Below, one piece after another: positions 16,497-25,663 of a stretch of 29,018 nt of DNA (position 1 is the first letter of the stretch; each line of letters begins with the position of its first letter). The DNA lies in contig CAZFLA010000028.1 of the NCBI GenBank assembly GCA_964519405.1, positions 1 through 29,018 on the forward strand. Direction: 5' to 3'. The notes under the pieces are model-generated. The model searched no databases. It saw only the letters and a program-made list of their open reading frames with translations, and had not been told where the DNA came from. The DNA is from G963677485 sp964519405. GTDB lineage: Bacteria > Armatimonadota > HRBIN16. Position numbers and translations under genes: made by a program.

Positions 16497-17684
16497 CTAG
16501 AACCTCATAAACCAATCCATACCTACCTGCATATCTTCGTATGACTTAGGCATATCTGTCGGTCGTTCTCCGCCGATATAGTTACCCCACAAGTATTCCG
16601 CATGCACTGTCAGCGGGGTAAACCGATCTGGCCGGAAAGCCAAACCAACACCTGTGATCACATTATTGTTGTAGTATTCATTATTCGTGTCAAACGACAG
16701 AGAAGCTAAGCCATACAGATCGGCATAACTCGTGGGTGTATTCACTACGCGCAGTCCGGCACGGGCCCGGCCATATCCGATGACGTTATTGTCGTATCTT
16801 GAGTAGTATGAAACGTCCATGTTGAAATCACCCATGGGCTGAAATGCCTTCAACTGAGTGATTTTGAATCCGGGTTCAAATCCCTTAAAGTAGAACATAC
16901 CCAGCCGGTAGTCCTCTTGCCATCGGCTCTCATAGGCGTTATCAAGATACTTAAACGCGGTGCCCGCTTCGGCGTAAAGCGTGATTGGGATGTTCTCAAA
17001 AGGCTGGTTGCGAACACCAACAGCCAGAACCAGCGAATTATCGTTGAATATCCTAGGGATCGCGCCAATTCCGCTTCGACTGTCCTTATTGCTCTTCACG
17101 CTAAGATACACGTCGGTGTTCTTGGCTCCAGCCATTTTTGTACCGACCTTAAGGCTGATTGGGAAGATCGTATTTTCAAACCGATCCATATATATCGGCG
17201 AAAACATCAGCTCAACAAACTGAGGATCTGGCAGCTGCCGTGTTTGTTGACCGGCTAGATTCTGCAGCGACTGTGATGCTGTATCGCGCACTTTGGCATC
17301 GGCTTTGCTGTTCATAGCAATGCGGAAATACTGCATCGCCTCTCTATGATGTCCAAGCTGATCTAATAAATACCCAAGTTGCATCACCGTCTGAATGTCG
17401 CCAGGATCGAGTTTGTAACTTGCTTGAAAATACGGCAGAGCCAGCTCCGTTTCTTTTTTGGCTAGTAACTGGTAGCCGGCTGCCAACTGGATAGTTTTGT
17501 CATTTGGATATTTGCGCGCCAGTTGAAGCATCAGATCCAGAGCGGCTGCAGGATCCTTCTTTTGAAGATCATAGAATTTGTTCATGTCAGCCACATATAC
17601 GGGATCAGCCGCACGACAAACTTGTCCTGCGGTTATACATCCCACCATAGCGGCTGCAATTACGAACTTATTTACCCAATGCAT
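16497..17684 (-). CDS. TPR outer-membrane protein with NfrA C-terminal-like domain
   Basis: Likely periplasmic scaffold plus outer-membrane part of the polymer exporter. 395 residues with a signal peptide (about 1-25, ending VCRAA). Two or three TPR units lie at about 35-145 (AAGYQLLAKKETELALPYFQ, MQLGYLLDQLGHHREAMQYF). Residues about 150-395 are aromatic, beta-rich and end in Phe (DWFMRF), like an outer-membrane barrel, and resemble the NfrA C-terminal domain. It is much shorter than E. coli NfrA (about 990 residues), mainly because it has far fewer TPRs. It lies between the BcsB-like gene (17-nt gap) and the glycosyltransferase (1-nt gap). Confidence 0.75.
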   Translation of the reverse strand: MHWVNKFVIAAAMVGCITAGQVCRAADPVYVADMNKFYDLQKKDPAAALDLMLQLARKYPNDKTIQLAAGYQLLAKKETELALPYFQASYKLDPGDIQTVMQLGYLLDQLGHHREAMQYFRIAMNSKADAKVRDTASQSLQNLAGQQTRQLPDPQFVELMFSPIYMDRFENTIFPISLKVGTKMAGAKNTDVYLSVKSNKDSRSGIGAIPRIFNDNSLVLAVGVRNQPFENIPITLYAEAGTAFKYLDNAYESRWQEDYRLGMFYFKGFEPGFKITQLKAFQPMGDFNMDVSYYSRYDNNVIGYGRARAGLRVVNTPTSYADLYGLASLSFDTNNEYYNNNVITGVGLAFRPDRFTPLTVHAEYLWGNYIGGERPTDMPKSYEDMQVGMDWFMRF

Positions 17685-17701
17685 CTCTTGGCACTTCCTT
17701 C

Positions 17702-20674
17702 CTAAGGCGTCTGGCTGCTCTGGTTGCCAGGTTGTCCGCCTAGGGCAATCATCTGTCTGACGCGATAATACCTGCGCAGAGACAATACACCTAACACGAT
17801 GAGAAGCAGTGTTAAGCTAACCCAAACTAGCGGATAACTTCTTAACCATAGGTGAACGGCATCTGCAGCCGGTAGCTGCCCAACATAGTAAGCTTTACCC
17901 AATCTTGCCGTTTTTACGGCTTCCGGAGCAAACACAGCAGTATCACGCTTTATGTTCGGTCGTATTTGCGGATCCATGAAAGCCGCAACCATGCGATCGA
18001 GCATTTCTGGACCAGTAGCCAGCATAGCCACGATTGTCCGCGACTTATCGTCTGGACGTTCGCATGATGCCATGATAGAAAGCTGCCCGTTCTGACTGGC
18101 TAGCAGATCGCCCAATTCTTGTCGGTTGAGTTGACCATCAGTATCGTTGAATAGATCATTAAGGTCGTTGTCTTTGATTCGGAATCCACCATCTTGCGGC
18201 CTCAGCTGCAGGGCATCACGCCAAGCATCAGGCAGACCAGAGCCGTTATCATCGCGGATGGCGATAATGTCTTTGCCTTGAGGGGCAGTCTGAGCTCCTG
18301 TGATAAGCAGGTGTCGGTATGGAGCCATACCAGTAACTGCACCAAACCGAGCACAAACCGACATCATAGCCGAACGTTCTGCTTCGCTTGGGTTATCGGG
18401 CAGCGAGAAGACCGTCTCCGACAAGTCAGCCATTTTGGTATATGGAAAGCCGTTGTTTACAAATAGACCCAGGTCAGGCATACGCACATAGTGCGGGATC
18501 CCTGTGAGGTCGATGGTGCTGTCGGGATCAATTCTGCCCTGGAATGCAAAAAACGGAAAGTCATTACATGGGTTGTCCCGCGTGTAGTCAAACGCGAACC
18601 GGAATTGTAACTCCGAAGCAGCAGGCATGTTGTCCGCTTCGGTTATATAGAACAACCGTTGTTTTTGATATTCTTTATATCCGGGCTTAATTGTCTGAGC
18701 TGCTCCCTCAGGGTCATTCCACTGCGCGAGCAGCGGGTAACTCTGTAATAGCTGGTTGTCTACAAACACATCAAGCCTGTTATTTGTTTGGTTGCGTCCA
18801 GGTGTATAGCGATAGCTTAAGTCAACCGGTATACCCTTGCTTTGCTTCAGGAATAAATCCGGTGGCAGACGGAAGGGCAATCGAATGGGATCGGCGGTCA
18901 TTCCTATTGATTCCATTGCGTCGCGTGAGAGTATATCGCCGAAACGTACCGGACGGTCAGACGGAATCCAGCGTGGTGCATCATACGGGTTTCGCTTGCT
19001 GGGAGCGGTAAATTCTTTCACCGCAACTCGCGACCCGCTCATAGGCATGGATGCAAAGGCCAGTGCACCAGCAGCTACACGAAGCTGGTCATCACTGCTT
19101 CCCGTCACCAACAATACAGCTCCGCCACCCATTGGGTTAGGAACAAGTTGAATGCTTGGGCTGCCAACAGCATATCTTTGCAAAACTGGTGGAAGCTCCG
19201 ATTCTAGCATCACCGCAATCACGTTGCCGGCGTTCAAGGTATCAACAACCTTTAGCTTCAGCGGGCGGTAATCACACTGAACACCAAACCATCCGGCAAC
19301 TACAGAACCAGCCCAAACGCTGCCCTTCTGTCGGCCAACCATCATATTGAGGTCAACCGAAGTATTCTGCGTGGTGCTGAAGAATGGCGATGGCAGCTCA
19401 GCAAGATCATACAGCCCAGGTATCTCGTGCCTATCTAGAACGATCTTACCATCAAGCACTTCGGACCAAATCAACGGGCTGTTCGGATCCTCGCAGCGCA
19501 GTGTGTAACTGCCGATCAACGAAAAAGTGACGCTATTAAAATTACCAAGTAGTTTCGGGTCAATAGGTATCTCATATGTGCGTCCCAGATAGTCTTTTCG
19601 CATCAGCGGAAGCACAGCGATTGTGCGGCGGTTGACCTCCACTTTCATGCTGGAGATTTCCTCTAATAGTGCTGGGCTATGACTAACTTTGAACCGCAGC
19701 ACCGCACCCGTAAGCTTCTTCGGATAGCTCACACCCACTGTCAGCGTGCGGATACGTGCGATACCGGAAAACTTCATAGGGTCGCCAGCACCTAATGCCG
19801 TAAAGGGGATCATTTTCGCAACATCAGACGGATTTCCCGATACAACCGCCGGCAGCATTTGCCATGGGCTTTGCGGTGTCGGCTGAGGATCGTTGGTGCG
19901 CAGAGCGGGGTCAGATGCCACTGCCTTTGCAGGGTCAGGCATATCCACCACGCCGGTGGAGCTGCTCATCTGGTTATTTCCGCCCGTAACCACCATCGCG
20001 TTTGATGCTTGGTGAACCGCAGCAGCAGTATTAGCTTGGTTTTGTGCAGATGCCGCATTGCTCGATGGAATCACATTCGCACGACTAGCAGAAGCAGTAT
20101 TCCCGGTCGGCCACAACCAAATCATCAACTTATTCGAACTCGGCTGCGACTGCTCCAGCTTCATGGGTATTTGCGAATAGGCTTCTACAACAGGCGTCTG
20201 GCCATCATCCTTCGCTGCCATGAACCATCGCAGTTTAATTCCATTTATGGAAGTGCTGCCAGGCACTATGGGCTTAGCTCCGTGCACATCCATAAGAACC
20301 ATGGTTGAGCCATTTCTCGTTGTTAGTGCCATGGAGCTAGGACTGCTGATAACTAGCTTCACTCCGCCAGCTTGAGCTACCGCCTTGACTGTAGTCCTCG
20401 CTGATTTTACGGCCGATGACCCGGTACTGCGAACTCTCGGCGCGCTATGACGGACCACATCGCGTCGGCGTTTGACTGTATAATGCTTCACCGCAGGACG
20501 TAATGGGGTATCCGGCTGAGCCACCTGATCCAGCACTGAATCGGGTATCGACGTCGTGGCCGTAAGGTTAGGCGATTGCGCAGCGAGAGGCGTGAACACA
20601 GTTAACGCCAAAAACACAGCAGCAAATGCCACCTTAACGCCCAGATTCTTAGGCTGGTTATTGGTTATCTTCAT
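17702..20674 (-). CDS. BcsB-like periplasmic polysaccharide-synthase subunit with N-terminal AMIN-like region
   Basis: Predicted inner-membrane-anchored periplasmic subunit that accepts the nascent polymer from the glycosyltransferase. 990 residues: signal peptide (about 1-33); AMIN-like beta region (about 103-192, VKLVISSPSS to KLMIWLWP); a low-complexity Ala/Ser/Asn linker (about 192-290); then the BcsB core. The diagnostic BcsB signature is at 393-432: TLRCEDPNSPLIWSEVLDG, then a short strand and the run DLAELPSPFF. A transmembrane helix near 948-966 with a basic tail (RRYYRVR) matches the BcsB membrane anchor. It starts 27 nt after the secretin stop, with AAGGAGA 7 nt before the ATG. The AMIN-like part, usual in secretins and amidases rather than BcsB, is less certain than the core. 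Confidence 0.85.
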   Translation of the reverse strand: MKITNNQPKNLGVKVAFAAVFLALTVFTPLAAQSPNLTATTSIPDSVLDQVAQPDTPLRPAVKHYTVKRRRDVVRHSAPRVRSTGSSAVKSARTTVKAVAQAGGVKLVISSPSSMALTTRNGSTMVLMDVHGAKPIVPGSTSINGIKLRWFMAAKDDGQTPVVEAYSQIPMKLEQSQPSSNKLMIWLWPTGNTASASRANVIPSSNAASAQNQANTAAAVHQASNAMVVTGGNNQMSSSTGVVDMPDPAKAVASDPALRTNDPQPTPQSPWQMLPAVVSGNPSDVAKMIPFTALGAGDPMKFSGIARIRTLTVGVSYPKKLTGAVLRFKVSHSPALLEEISSMKVEVNRRTIAVLPLMRKDYLGRTYEIPIDPKLLGNFNSVTFSLIGSYTLRCEDPNSPLIWSEVLDGKIVLDRHEIPGLYDLAELPSPFFSTTQNTSVDLNMMVGRQKGSVWAGSVVAGWFGVQCDYRPLKLKVVDTLNAGNVIAVMLESELPPVLQRYAVGSPSIQLVPNPMGGGAVLLVTGSSDDQLRVAAGALAFASMPMSGSRVAVKEFTAPSKRNPYDAPRWIPSDRPVRFGDILSRDAMESIGMTADPIRLPFRLPPDLFLKQSKGIPVDLSYRYTPGRNQTNNRLDVFVDNQLLQSYPLLAQWNDPEGAAQTIKPGYKEYQKQRLFYITEADNMPAASELQFRFAFDYTRDNPCNDFPFFAFQGRIDPDSTIDLTGIPHYVRMPDLGLFVNNGFPYTKMADLSETVFSLPDNPSEAERSAMMSVCARFGAVTGMAPYRHLLITGAQTAPQGKDIIAIRDDNGSGLPDAWRDALQLRPQDGGFRIKDNDLNDLFNDTDGQLNRQELGDLLASQNGQLSIMASCERPDDKSRTIVAMLATGPEMLDRMVAAFMDPQIRPNIKRDTAVFAPEAVKTARLGKAYYVGQLPAADAVHLWLRSYPLVWVSLTLLLIVLGVLSLRRYYRVRQMIALGGQPGNQSSQTP

Positions 20675-20701
20675 GCTTATTCTCCTTGCAGCATCTCTTC
20701 C

Positions 20702-23170
20702 TTAAGGTTTTGTGGCTGCCACACCTAGCTTACGCAGCGTCTCGGCTGCGCTGCCGGCTCCGTCATCCGTTACGTGTGGCGTAATGAGCATCACTACATC
20801 AGTTCTCGACTTGCTTGTCGATGATGATTTAAATAGTTCACCCACCAAAGGAAGGTCGCCCAATACAGGTATTTTATTCTTGTTTTTCGATTCAAGTTCT
20901 TGAACTAACCCGCCAATAACAAGCGTGTCTCCATTTTTCACTCGCATTGTGGTGCTAGCTCGCCTGATGGTTACTGTGGGACTACCACTTACCGATGTGG
21001 TAAAGTCGCCAACCTCAGGGTCAAGTTTCATCGTCACAAATCCATCTGCCGCAACATACACAGTGACCTTTAGGGTTATACCCGTAGGTATTTTCTGTAT
21101 CTGCGTTGATGCATAGTAGTTATTTCCAGTTAACATCGTGTAGTAGGTTTCTTTGCCCACGGTCAGCGAGGTTTCGCGTCCCTCAAAACAAGAAACTCTT
21201 GGGTTAGCCATCATCTTGGCCTGCCCGTTGCTCAACAAAGATTTCAGTTTCACGAAGTCAAGTTCAGTGGCTTTCGCGTATGAAATTTCTTGGTCAGAGC
21301 TTACCCCGGTTTTGCCCATGTTCCAGCTAAATCCCGTTTCGGTACCGCTGTCAGCAGTCATTTCGATGATGACGGCATCAACCACTATCTGCCGCAACGG
21401 AGCATCTATCAGCTGCAGATCCTGCTCAATTTTACTGGCTACAGCCTGCGGAGCGGTGATAGTAATCATATTGCCGGCTTTGTCTACTTTTACGTAGTTC
21501 TTCCAACTAGTCGACAATAACTCGCCAAGTGCTTCGGCGCTCATGTTCGACGGCATATACCGTTTAGTCACAGCAAACTCGCGGAAGAGCGGTGAATCTG
21601 GCGTGCCTGCACTCACCAAAAAGACACCATCCGAACGCTCTTTCCACACTAAACCGCCCGATAAAGCCACTTTTTCCAGAGCGGTGTCCAGCGGCTCCTT
21701 ATTAAACTCGATAGAGATGTTCTGCGGCTTCACGCTGTCATCTGCGATGATCACCACATGGGCTACCGAGGCGATATCAGCCAAAACCTGTTTGATGTCT
21801 GTGTCCATGAACACATTAGTAACAAGCGGCTGGTTCTTTTTTACCACTGGAGTGACGACATCGGGTTCGATCTTCGTGTCGTTTAAGAGGTTAGGAACCC
21901 CACCAACTCCTGTTGGCGATAAATCCGTGTCATCGGGTGTTAACACCGTAGCTGAGCTTTCGCTCGCACTGTTTTCCAAATCAGGCGTCAACACGGTAGC
22001 ACCAGAGCTTGCATCAGTGCCAGATGTCGTTGGTTCTGGTTCTTCTGGTTTCGGAGTCGATGTGTTATTACCATCACTTGGCAGAAGGTTGGTACCACTG
22101 CTGGTTACTGAGGTCGCCGAGTTACCGGATGAGCCATTATCATCAGTTGACGGAAGTTCCGCAGGCTCTTCCGCCTTCGGAGTCGTGCTGTTGGGCTCAA
22201 CAGGAGTGCTCGTATCGGTGTTCTCAGTCGTCCCAGGTTTTGTATCTTCTGCAGCTCCCTTATGATCAGGCACAAGAACCTGAGGTTCTTCAACCTCAGG
22301 TTTGGTCTGATTATCAGCAGCTTCAGTGGGCTGCTCGGTAGTATTCGCCCCGTTTGATGATGTGTCCACTTTTTCACCATCATTGTTTAACAGATTTGTG
22401 GGCCGTTCTGGCTCTTCTTTGGGCTCTGTTGGGGGCTCTGTAGATGGGTTATTTGGTTCACTATTATCGGGAGCTTCGTTGATCCAGTTATCTAGGTCTG
22501 ATGGTGGCTTGAAATCAGAGTCCGGCTCCTTATTATGTGTCTCTACAGGAGATATTGTGTCACCGCCGTTCGAGGCGGATGCAGGATTAGCGTCATCACC
22601 CAGTAAGCTCGTGCCATCTGGGCTGATGTCAGCAGTTTGTTCCTCAGTAGTCACCGGTTCCTTAGCGAGTTTCTTCGGTGCCGCAGGTGCCACATGCCCT
22701 GTCGTGTTCTGAGGTATCTTCAACTTAGCGCCAACAACTAACCGAAACCCTTTGCCAATTTTGTTTACTTTTAAGAATTGAGCAACATCAGCCCCATAGT
22801 TATCGCAAATCGTGCGGAGTGTTTCGCCAGATTCCACAACATGAATTACATATTGCGGTTTTGCCGATGCTGCGGCAGGCGTACCAAGCGCCGTGCCCTC
22901 TGAGCTGATGTTCGTATCACCCGCTGCAGGGATAATCAACTTTTGCCCGAGTACAACCGTATCGCGATTTAACTGGTTAACAGCTTTAATATCTGCAATA
23001 GAACAACCGTATTTTTTTGATATTGACCACAACGAATCGCCACGCTTCACAACCACCGTCTGCTGAGCTTGATCAGACGGAGCCGATACGCTTTGTCCCC
23101 ATGCTATGGGCGCCATCATTGACAGCGCAATTATCGTGGTTAGCTTCGCTTTAAAACTATAGGCGAGCAT
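20702..23170 (-). CDS. LysM-containing outer-membrane secretin
   Basis: Forms a large multimeric outer-membrane channel. 822 residues from ATG 23170, chosen because AGGAGGG lies 6 nt upstream; a GTG at 23194 has no site. Order: signal peptide (1-25); LysM repeats at 38-81 and 107-153, which bind peptidoglycan; an acidic Pro/Thr/Ser/Asn-rich linker (about 160-450) with recurring short motifs; a secretin/TonB N-terminal (N0/STN) domain (about 450-520); one N1-type domain (about 530-600); and the secretin core with PVLGDLPLVGELFKS (768-782) and the closing VVMLITPHV (792-800). It resembles PilQ or GspD, but no pilus ATPase, pilin or platform gene is nearby. The next gene, 27 nt on, is BcsB-like. 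Confidence 0.9.
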   Translation of the reverse strand: MLAYSFKAKLTTIIALSMMAPIAWGQSVSAPSDQAQQTVVVKRGDSLWSISKKYGCSIADIKAVNQLNRDTVVLGQKLIIPAAGDTNISSEGTALGTPAAASAKPQYVIHVVESGETLRTICDNYGADVAQFLKVNKIGKGFRLVVGAKLKIPQNTTGHVAPAAPKKLAKEPVTTEEQTADISPDGTSLLGDDANPASASNGGDTISPVETHNKEPDSDFKPPSDLDNWINEAPDNSEPNNPSTEPPTEPKEEPERPTNLLNNDGEKVDTSSNGANTTEQPTEAADNQTKPEVEEPQVLVPDHKGAAEDTKPGTTENTDTSTPVEPNSTTPKAEEPAELPSTDDNGSSGNSATSVTSSGTNLLPSDGNNTSTPKPEEPEPTTSGTDASSGATVLTPDLENSASESSATVLTPDDTDLSPTGVGGVPNLLNDTKIEPDVVTPVVKKNQPLVTNVFMDTDIKQVLADIASVAHVVIIADDSVKPQNISIEFNKEPLDTALEKVALSGGLVWKERSDGVFLVSAGTPDSPLFREFAVTKRYMPSNMSAEALGELLSTSWKNYVKVDKAGNMITITAPQAVASKIEQDLQLIDAPLRQIVVDAVIIEMTADSGTETGFSWNMGKTGVSSDQEISYAKATELDFVKLKSLLSNGQAKMMANPRVSCFEGRETSLTVGKETYYTMLTGNNYYASTQIQKIPTGITLKVTVYVAADGFVTMKLDPEVGDFTTSVSGSPTVTIRRASTTMRVKNGDTLVIGGLVQELESKNKNKIPVLGDLPLVGELFKSSSTSKSRTDVVMLITPHVTDDGAGSAAETLRKLGVAATKP

Positions 23171-23277
23171 ATCACACCCTCCTGGGTGCGGCACTAAAAC
23201 GTCCTGCGAATCTGCAGGGCTGAGATAATGTTACCCCGAAATATGTTCTAAAATCCAAAAACATATGTTTTAACCAG

Positions 23278-24840
23278 TTATTTCGTTGTTTTTACAAGTT
23301 TTGCGATACTTAAAGGCAACCTTCCCTTAGCAGTAAGCTGCGGAGTGTATTGGTAAGATACTTCCACAACATACTCACCGGGCTTCATATCCACGGGCAG
23401 CATCACCGAATTTTGTAGAATTGCTCCAGGAATGATCCCGCCATCACCTACCTTAGGCACTTCGAGGTAGTTCACTACTTGAACTCCTCGGTCCAATAAT
23501 GCAGCAGTTGCTATAGGAGCTACGGCTTTGTTGCCGGTGTTTTTGACATTGAACTTAACTTGAAAAGCTTTGCCCTGTGCCTTTACCAACTGCAGGCCGC
23601 TGACTTCAAGTTTCGGTTCTGTGGTTTTACTAACGACCACATTGCTCATAATGCTCTCTTTTAGACTGGAAGAGTTTCCCTTTATCGCTACAGATATCGC
23701 AGACCACAAATCGCCGCGCGCTGACTTATCTACTGCGATTTGGATACGCGAAGTTGCCATCTCATTCGGCTGTAATGTCAGCTCCACAGGATCAATAGTA
23801 ATGGTCAACCCGGCCGGTGGAGCAGCTTCTCCCGGTCCTAATGCGCCGCTAGTGGTTTGCTCTACCGAGTTGGCTGATATCTGCACTGTCGTTGCTTCCT
23901 TACCCACATTGCGTATCCGCAAAGCTTGTTGTTTTGTGGCGCCTGCAGGCATTTCTAAGGCAAAAGCAGCTGGATCTATAGATATCGGAGCCATCTCCAA
24001 CACTTTGGGGTCGTCCAGACTAGTTGCTTTCCCTTTGACCACCGCAAAATCCACTTTTACACGAGGGAGCATTCTGCTGTTCACGCTGATCCGCAATGAT
24101 GCTCGGTAGCGCCCATCAATAAGCTTTGGCAGTTCGGCTGTTACGTATCGCTTCGATTGCGGCAGCAGATTCTTGTCTGGCACATCGAAGCTGCTCATAA
24201 TCCGTCCACCTTCCAGCGGACGTATCTCACCAGCTGCTACAACTACTGCATTGCCATCACCGATATTCATCATCGGAATGGTCATCAGCAAACCGCCAAT
24301 GGACTTAGAAGGGTTATTGGCAACAATAGGAGTCTGCAGTTTGATGTTCGGTTTGTAGCCACTGCCAACATTGAAGATGATTGGCACTTCGAAAACAACC
24401 TTGCTCGTGCTTGCGCCGGCCTCCGGCTGCGGGCTAACACGCATCATACACCAGTATGTGCCTTTAGCCGTGCGGGGAACAGTGTAGGTATAACTGCGTA
24501 TCTGCTGCTGATAGGGATCAAACCGATAGGTCTCAGGCTCCATCTTCAGCCATGGCTTGGCATCCCTAGCATGAGACTTATTGAGCAGAGCGTCGTAACT
24601 CCAATCCTTCGGCAAAAACGAGGCTAGCTCTATGGTAGCAATCGTTGATACAGCACTAGGGTTATATAGCTCAAAGTTAATTGTGCCGGTAACACCCGCA
24701 CGAGTATCTACCCGTTGAATGCCTGGCGACACCAATAGGCCGCCAATTCCACCCTCTTTAGTACTGGCTTGTTGGGCATATGCGGGTATAGAAATGACAG
24801 CAGCAGCAATAACAAATTGAATAAGCTTATGTCTACGCAT
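23278..24840 (-). CDS. Secreted multi-Ig-like-domain protein, chaperone- or adhesin-like
   Basis: 520 residues with a signal peptide (about 1-23, ending AYAQ). The rest is beta-rich and appears to hold four Ig-like sandwiches of about 100-130 residues (about 30-155, 160-280, 290-400 and 410-515). The first resembles the extracellular/periplasmic DUF916 or pilus-chaperone type (INFELYNPSAVSTIATIELA, QQQIRSYTYTVP). Later ones have typical NVGKEATTV and VKNTGNKAV strands. No cysteine pairs, sortase signal or enzyme motif are seen. I cannot name a family. Its place directly before the secretin suggests a periplasmic partner or a surface component. Only a weak Shine-Dalgarno (TAGG) precedes the ATG, and a terminator lies just upstream, so expression is probably much lower than that of the small secreted protein before it. 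Confidence 0.7.
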   Translation of the reverse strand: MRRHKLIQFVIAAAVISIPAYAQQASTKEGGIGGLLVSPGIQRVDTRAGVTGTINFELYNPSAVSTIATIELASFLPKDWSYDALLNKSHARDAKPWLKMEPETYRFDPYQQQIRSYTYTVPRTAKGTYWCMMRVSPQPEAGASTSKVVFEVPIIFNVGSGYKPNIKLQTPIVANNPSKSIGGLLMTIPMMNIGDGNAVVVAAGEIRPLEGGRIMSSFDVPDKNLLPQSKRYVTAELPKLIDGRYRASLRISVNSRMLPRVKVDFAVVKGKATSLDDPKVLEMAPISIDPAAFALEMPAGATKQQALRIRNVGKEATTVQISANSVEQTTSGALGPGEAAPPAGLTITIDPVELTLQPNEMATSRIQIAVDKSARGDLWSAISVAIKGNSSSLKESIMSNVVVSKTTEPKLEVSGLQLVKAQGKAFQVKFNVKNTGNKAVAPIATAALLDRGVQVVNYLEVPKVGDGGIIPGAILQNSVMLPVDMKPGEYVVEVSYQYTPQLTAKGRLPLSIAKLVKTTK

Positions 24841-24866
24841 GTTTATAACCTACAGATTGTTTTCGG

Positions 24867-24895
24867 TAAAAAGGAGCTCGCACACAGGTGCGAGC
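24867..24895 (-). terminator. Intrinsic terminator after the small secreted protein gene
   Basis: On the minus strand, GCTCGCAC, loop CTGT, GTGCGAGC (24895-24876), then TCCTTTTT. This is a textbook 8-bp GC-rich stem plus T-run. A second 7-bp stem with one wobble pair (24909-24930) lies just before it. It should cut most transcripts before the downstream operon. Confidence 0.8.
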
Positions 24896-24962
24896 CCAAA
24901 ACTCACCAACACGCCTTAAGTTAGGCGCGTCACAATCCAGTTGACGATGACGTATTATCAAC

Positions 24963-25565
24963 TTAGAGCTGAGATACAATCATCGTTGCGTAGTTGTAAT
25001 AGTTGCCTGCTACCGTGGTTTGAGTAATGTGAATCTGGCGTCCTACTGCTAGGGCAAGGTGCCCGTATGTATTGGCTACAGTGAGTACTGGGAACTCTAC
25101 GTTTGCATCAGGTGCCTGAACATAGTCAGCACCCAACCACAGAGAGTTACCATTTGCGCCAAACGCCTGCAGCTTAACAAGCATGTTCACATTAGCAGCA
25201 CCCGGAGTTCCGTCCAGGGTTGGATGATTCCAGCCCACGAACTTCAACCTCAGATCCTTATTATGGTAGATATGCAGCCATTCCTCTTTGGTGTCCACCG
25301 CACTGCCCCATCCGTTTACGCTCCAGCGGCTGGTTAGGTTACCAGTCACATAGATATAAGGTCGAATGAGAATCTCAGTACGTAAACCAAGATCCAGTTC
25401 CTCGCCAGCACGATTTTCGTATGCAATAGCAGTTAGGCTGTTGTATTCGAAGTTCATGTTGTTCGACGGTGGTTTAACGTCCGGGATCTGCGCATATGCA
25501 GCTGCACCTAGAACAACCAGGGCGGTCAGCGTCAAGGCAGACTTAAGAAGTCCATTGTGTTTCAT
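24963..25565 (-). CDS. Small secreted protein, possible exported subunit or matrix protein
   Basis: 200 residues from ATG 25565, preceded by a near-perfect AAGGAGG at 7 nt; a longer frame from 25622 lacks such a site. A clear signal peptide (LLKSALTLTALVVLGAAAYAQ) leaves about 175 mature residues. These are beta-rich, with many aromatic, Asn and Thr residues and no cysteine (for example YIYVTGNLTSRWSVNGWG, LKFVGWNHPTLDG). No family is recognised. An independent extended -10 promoter, a strong ribosome site and terminators on both sides point to an abundant, separately transcribed product, as expected of a structural or secreted substrate. The neighbouring Ig-like protein and secretin are candidate handling partners. 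Confidence 0.75.
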   Translation of the reverse strand: MKHNGLLKSALTLTALVVLGAAAYAQIPDVKPPSNNMNFEYNSLTAIAYENRAGEELDLGLRTEILIRPYIYVTGNLTSRWSVNGWGSAVDTKEEWLHIYHNKDLRLKFVGWNHPTLDGTPGAANVNMLVKLQAFGANGNSLWLGADYVQAPDANVEFPVLTVANTYGHLALAVGRQIHITQTTVAGNYYNYATMIVSQL

Positions 25566-25584
25566 TGGATTTCCTCCTTGGGCA

Positions 25585-25600
25585 CGGTCGTCACGGACCG
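25585..25600 (-). other. Hairpin in 5' leader of the small secreted protein gene
   Basis: A 5-bp stem (25585-25589 with 25596-25600) with a 6-nt loop lies about 10 nt upstream of the Shine-Dalgarno site and close to the predicted transcript start. It could stabilise the mRNA 5' end. Confidence 0.35.
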
Positions 25601-25610
25601 ATGTATTCCG

Positions 25611-25619
25611 AATATACCA
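25611..25619 (-). promoter_or_regulatory. Candidate extended -10 promoter for the small secreted protein gene
   Basis: The minus strand reads TGG-TATATT here. The hexamer 17 nt upstream (25639-25634, TAGATT) is a weak -35. The predicted leader is about 38 nt. It lies downstream of the terminator at 25664-25704, supporting a transcription unit of its own. Confidence 0.4.
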
Positions 25620-25663
25620 CAATATACAATAATAATCTACATTTACCAGACATCAAATACTAG

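Noticed and set aside
21543..22265. 240-codon plus-strand frame opposite the secretin linker
   Set aside because: It is antisense to the low-complexity acidic linker, which produces long open frames by composition; it has no ribosome site or domain, and the minus-strand secretin is certain.
20702..23170. Type IV pilus or type II secretion locus based on the secretin
   Set aside because: No pilin, ATPase, platform or prepilin peptidase gene is nearby; the neighbours are polysaccharide-synthase genes.
23171..23194. GTG extension of the secretin
   Set aside because: It contains the Shine-Dalgarno AGGAGGG of the ATG at 23170 and delays the signal peptide.
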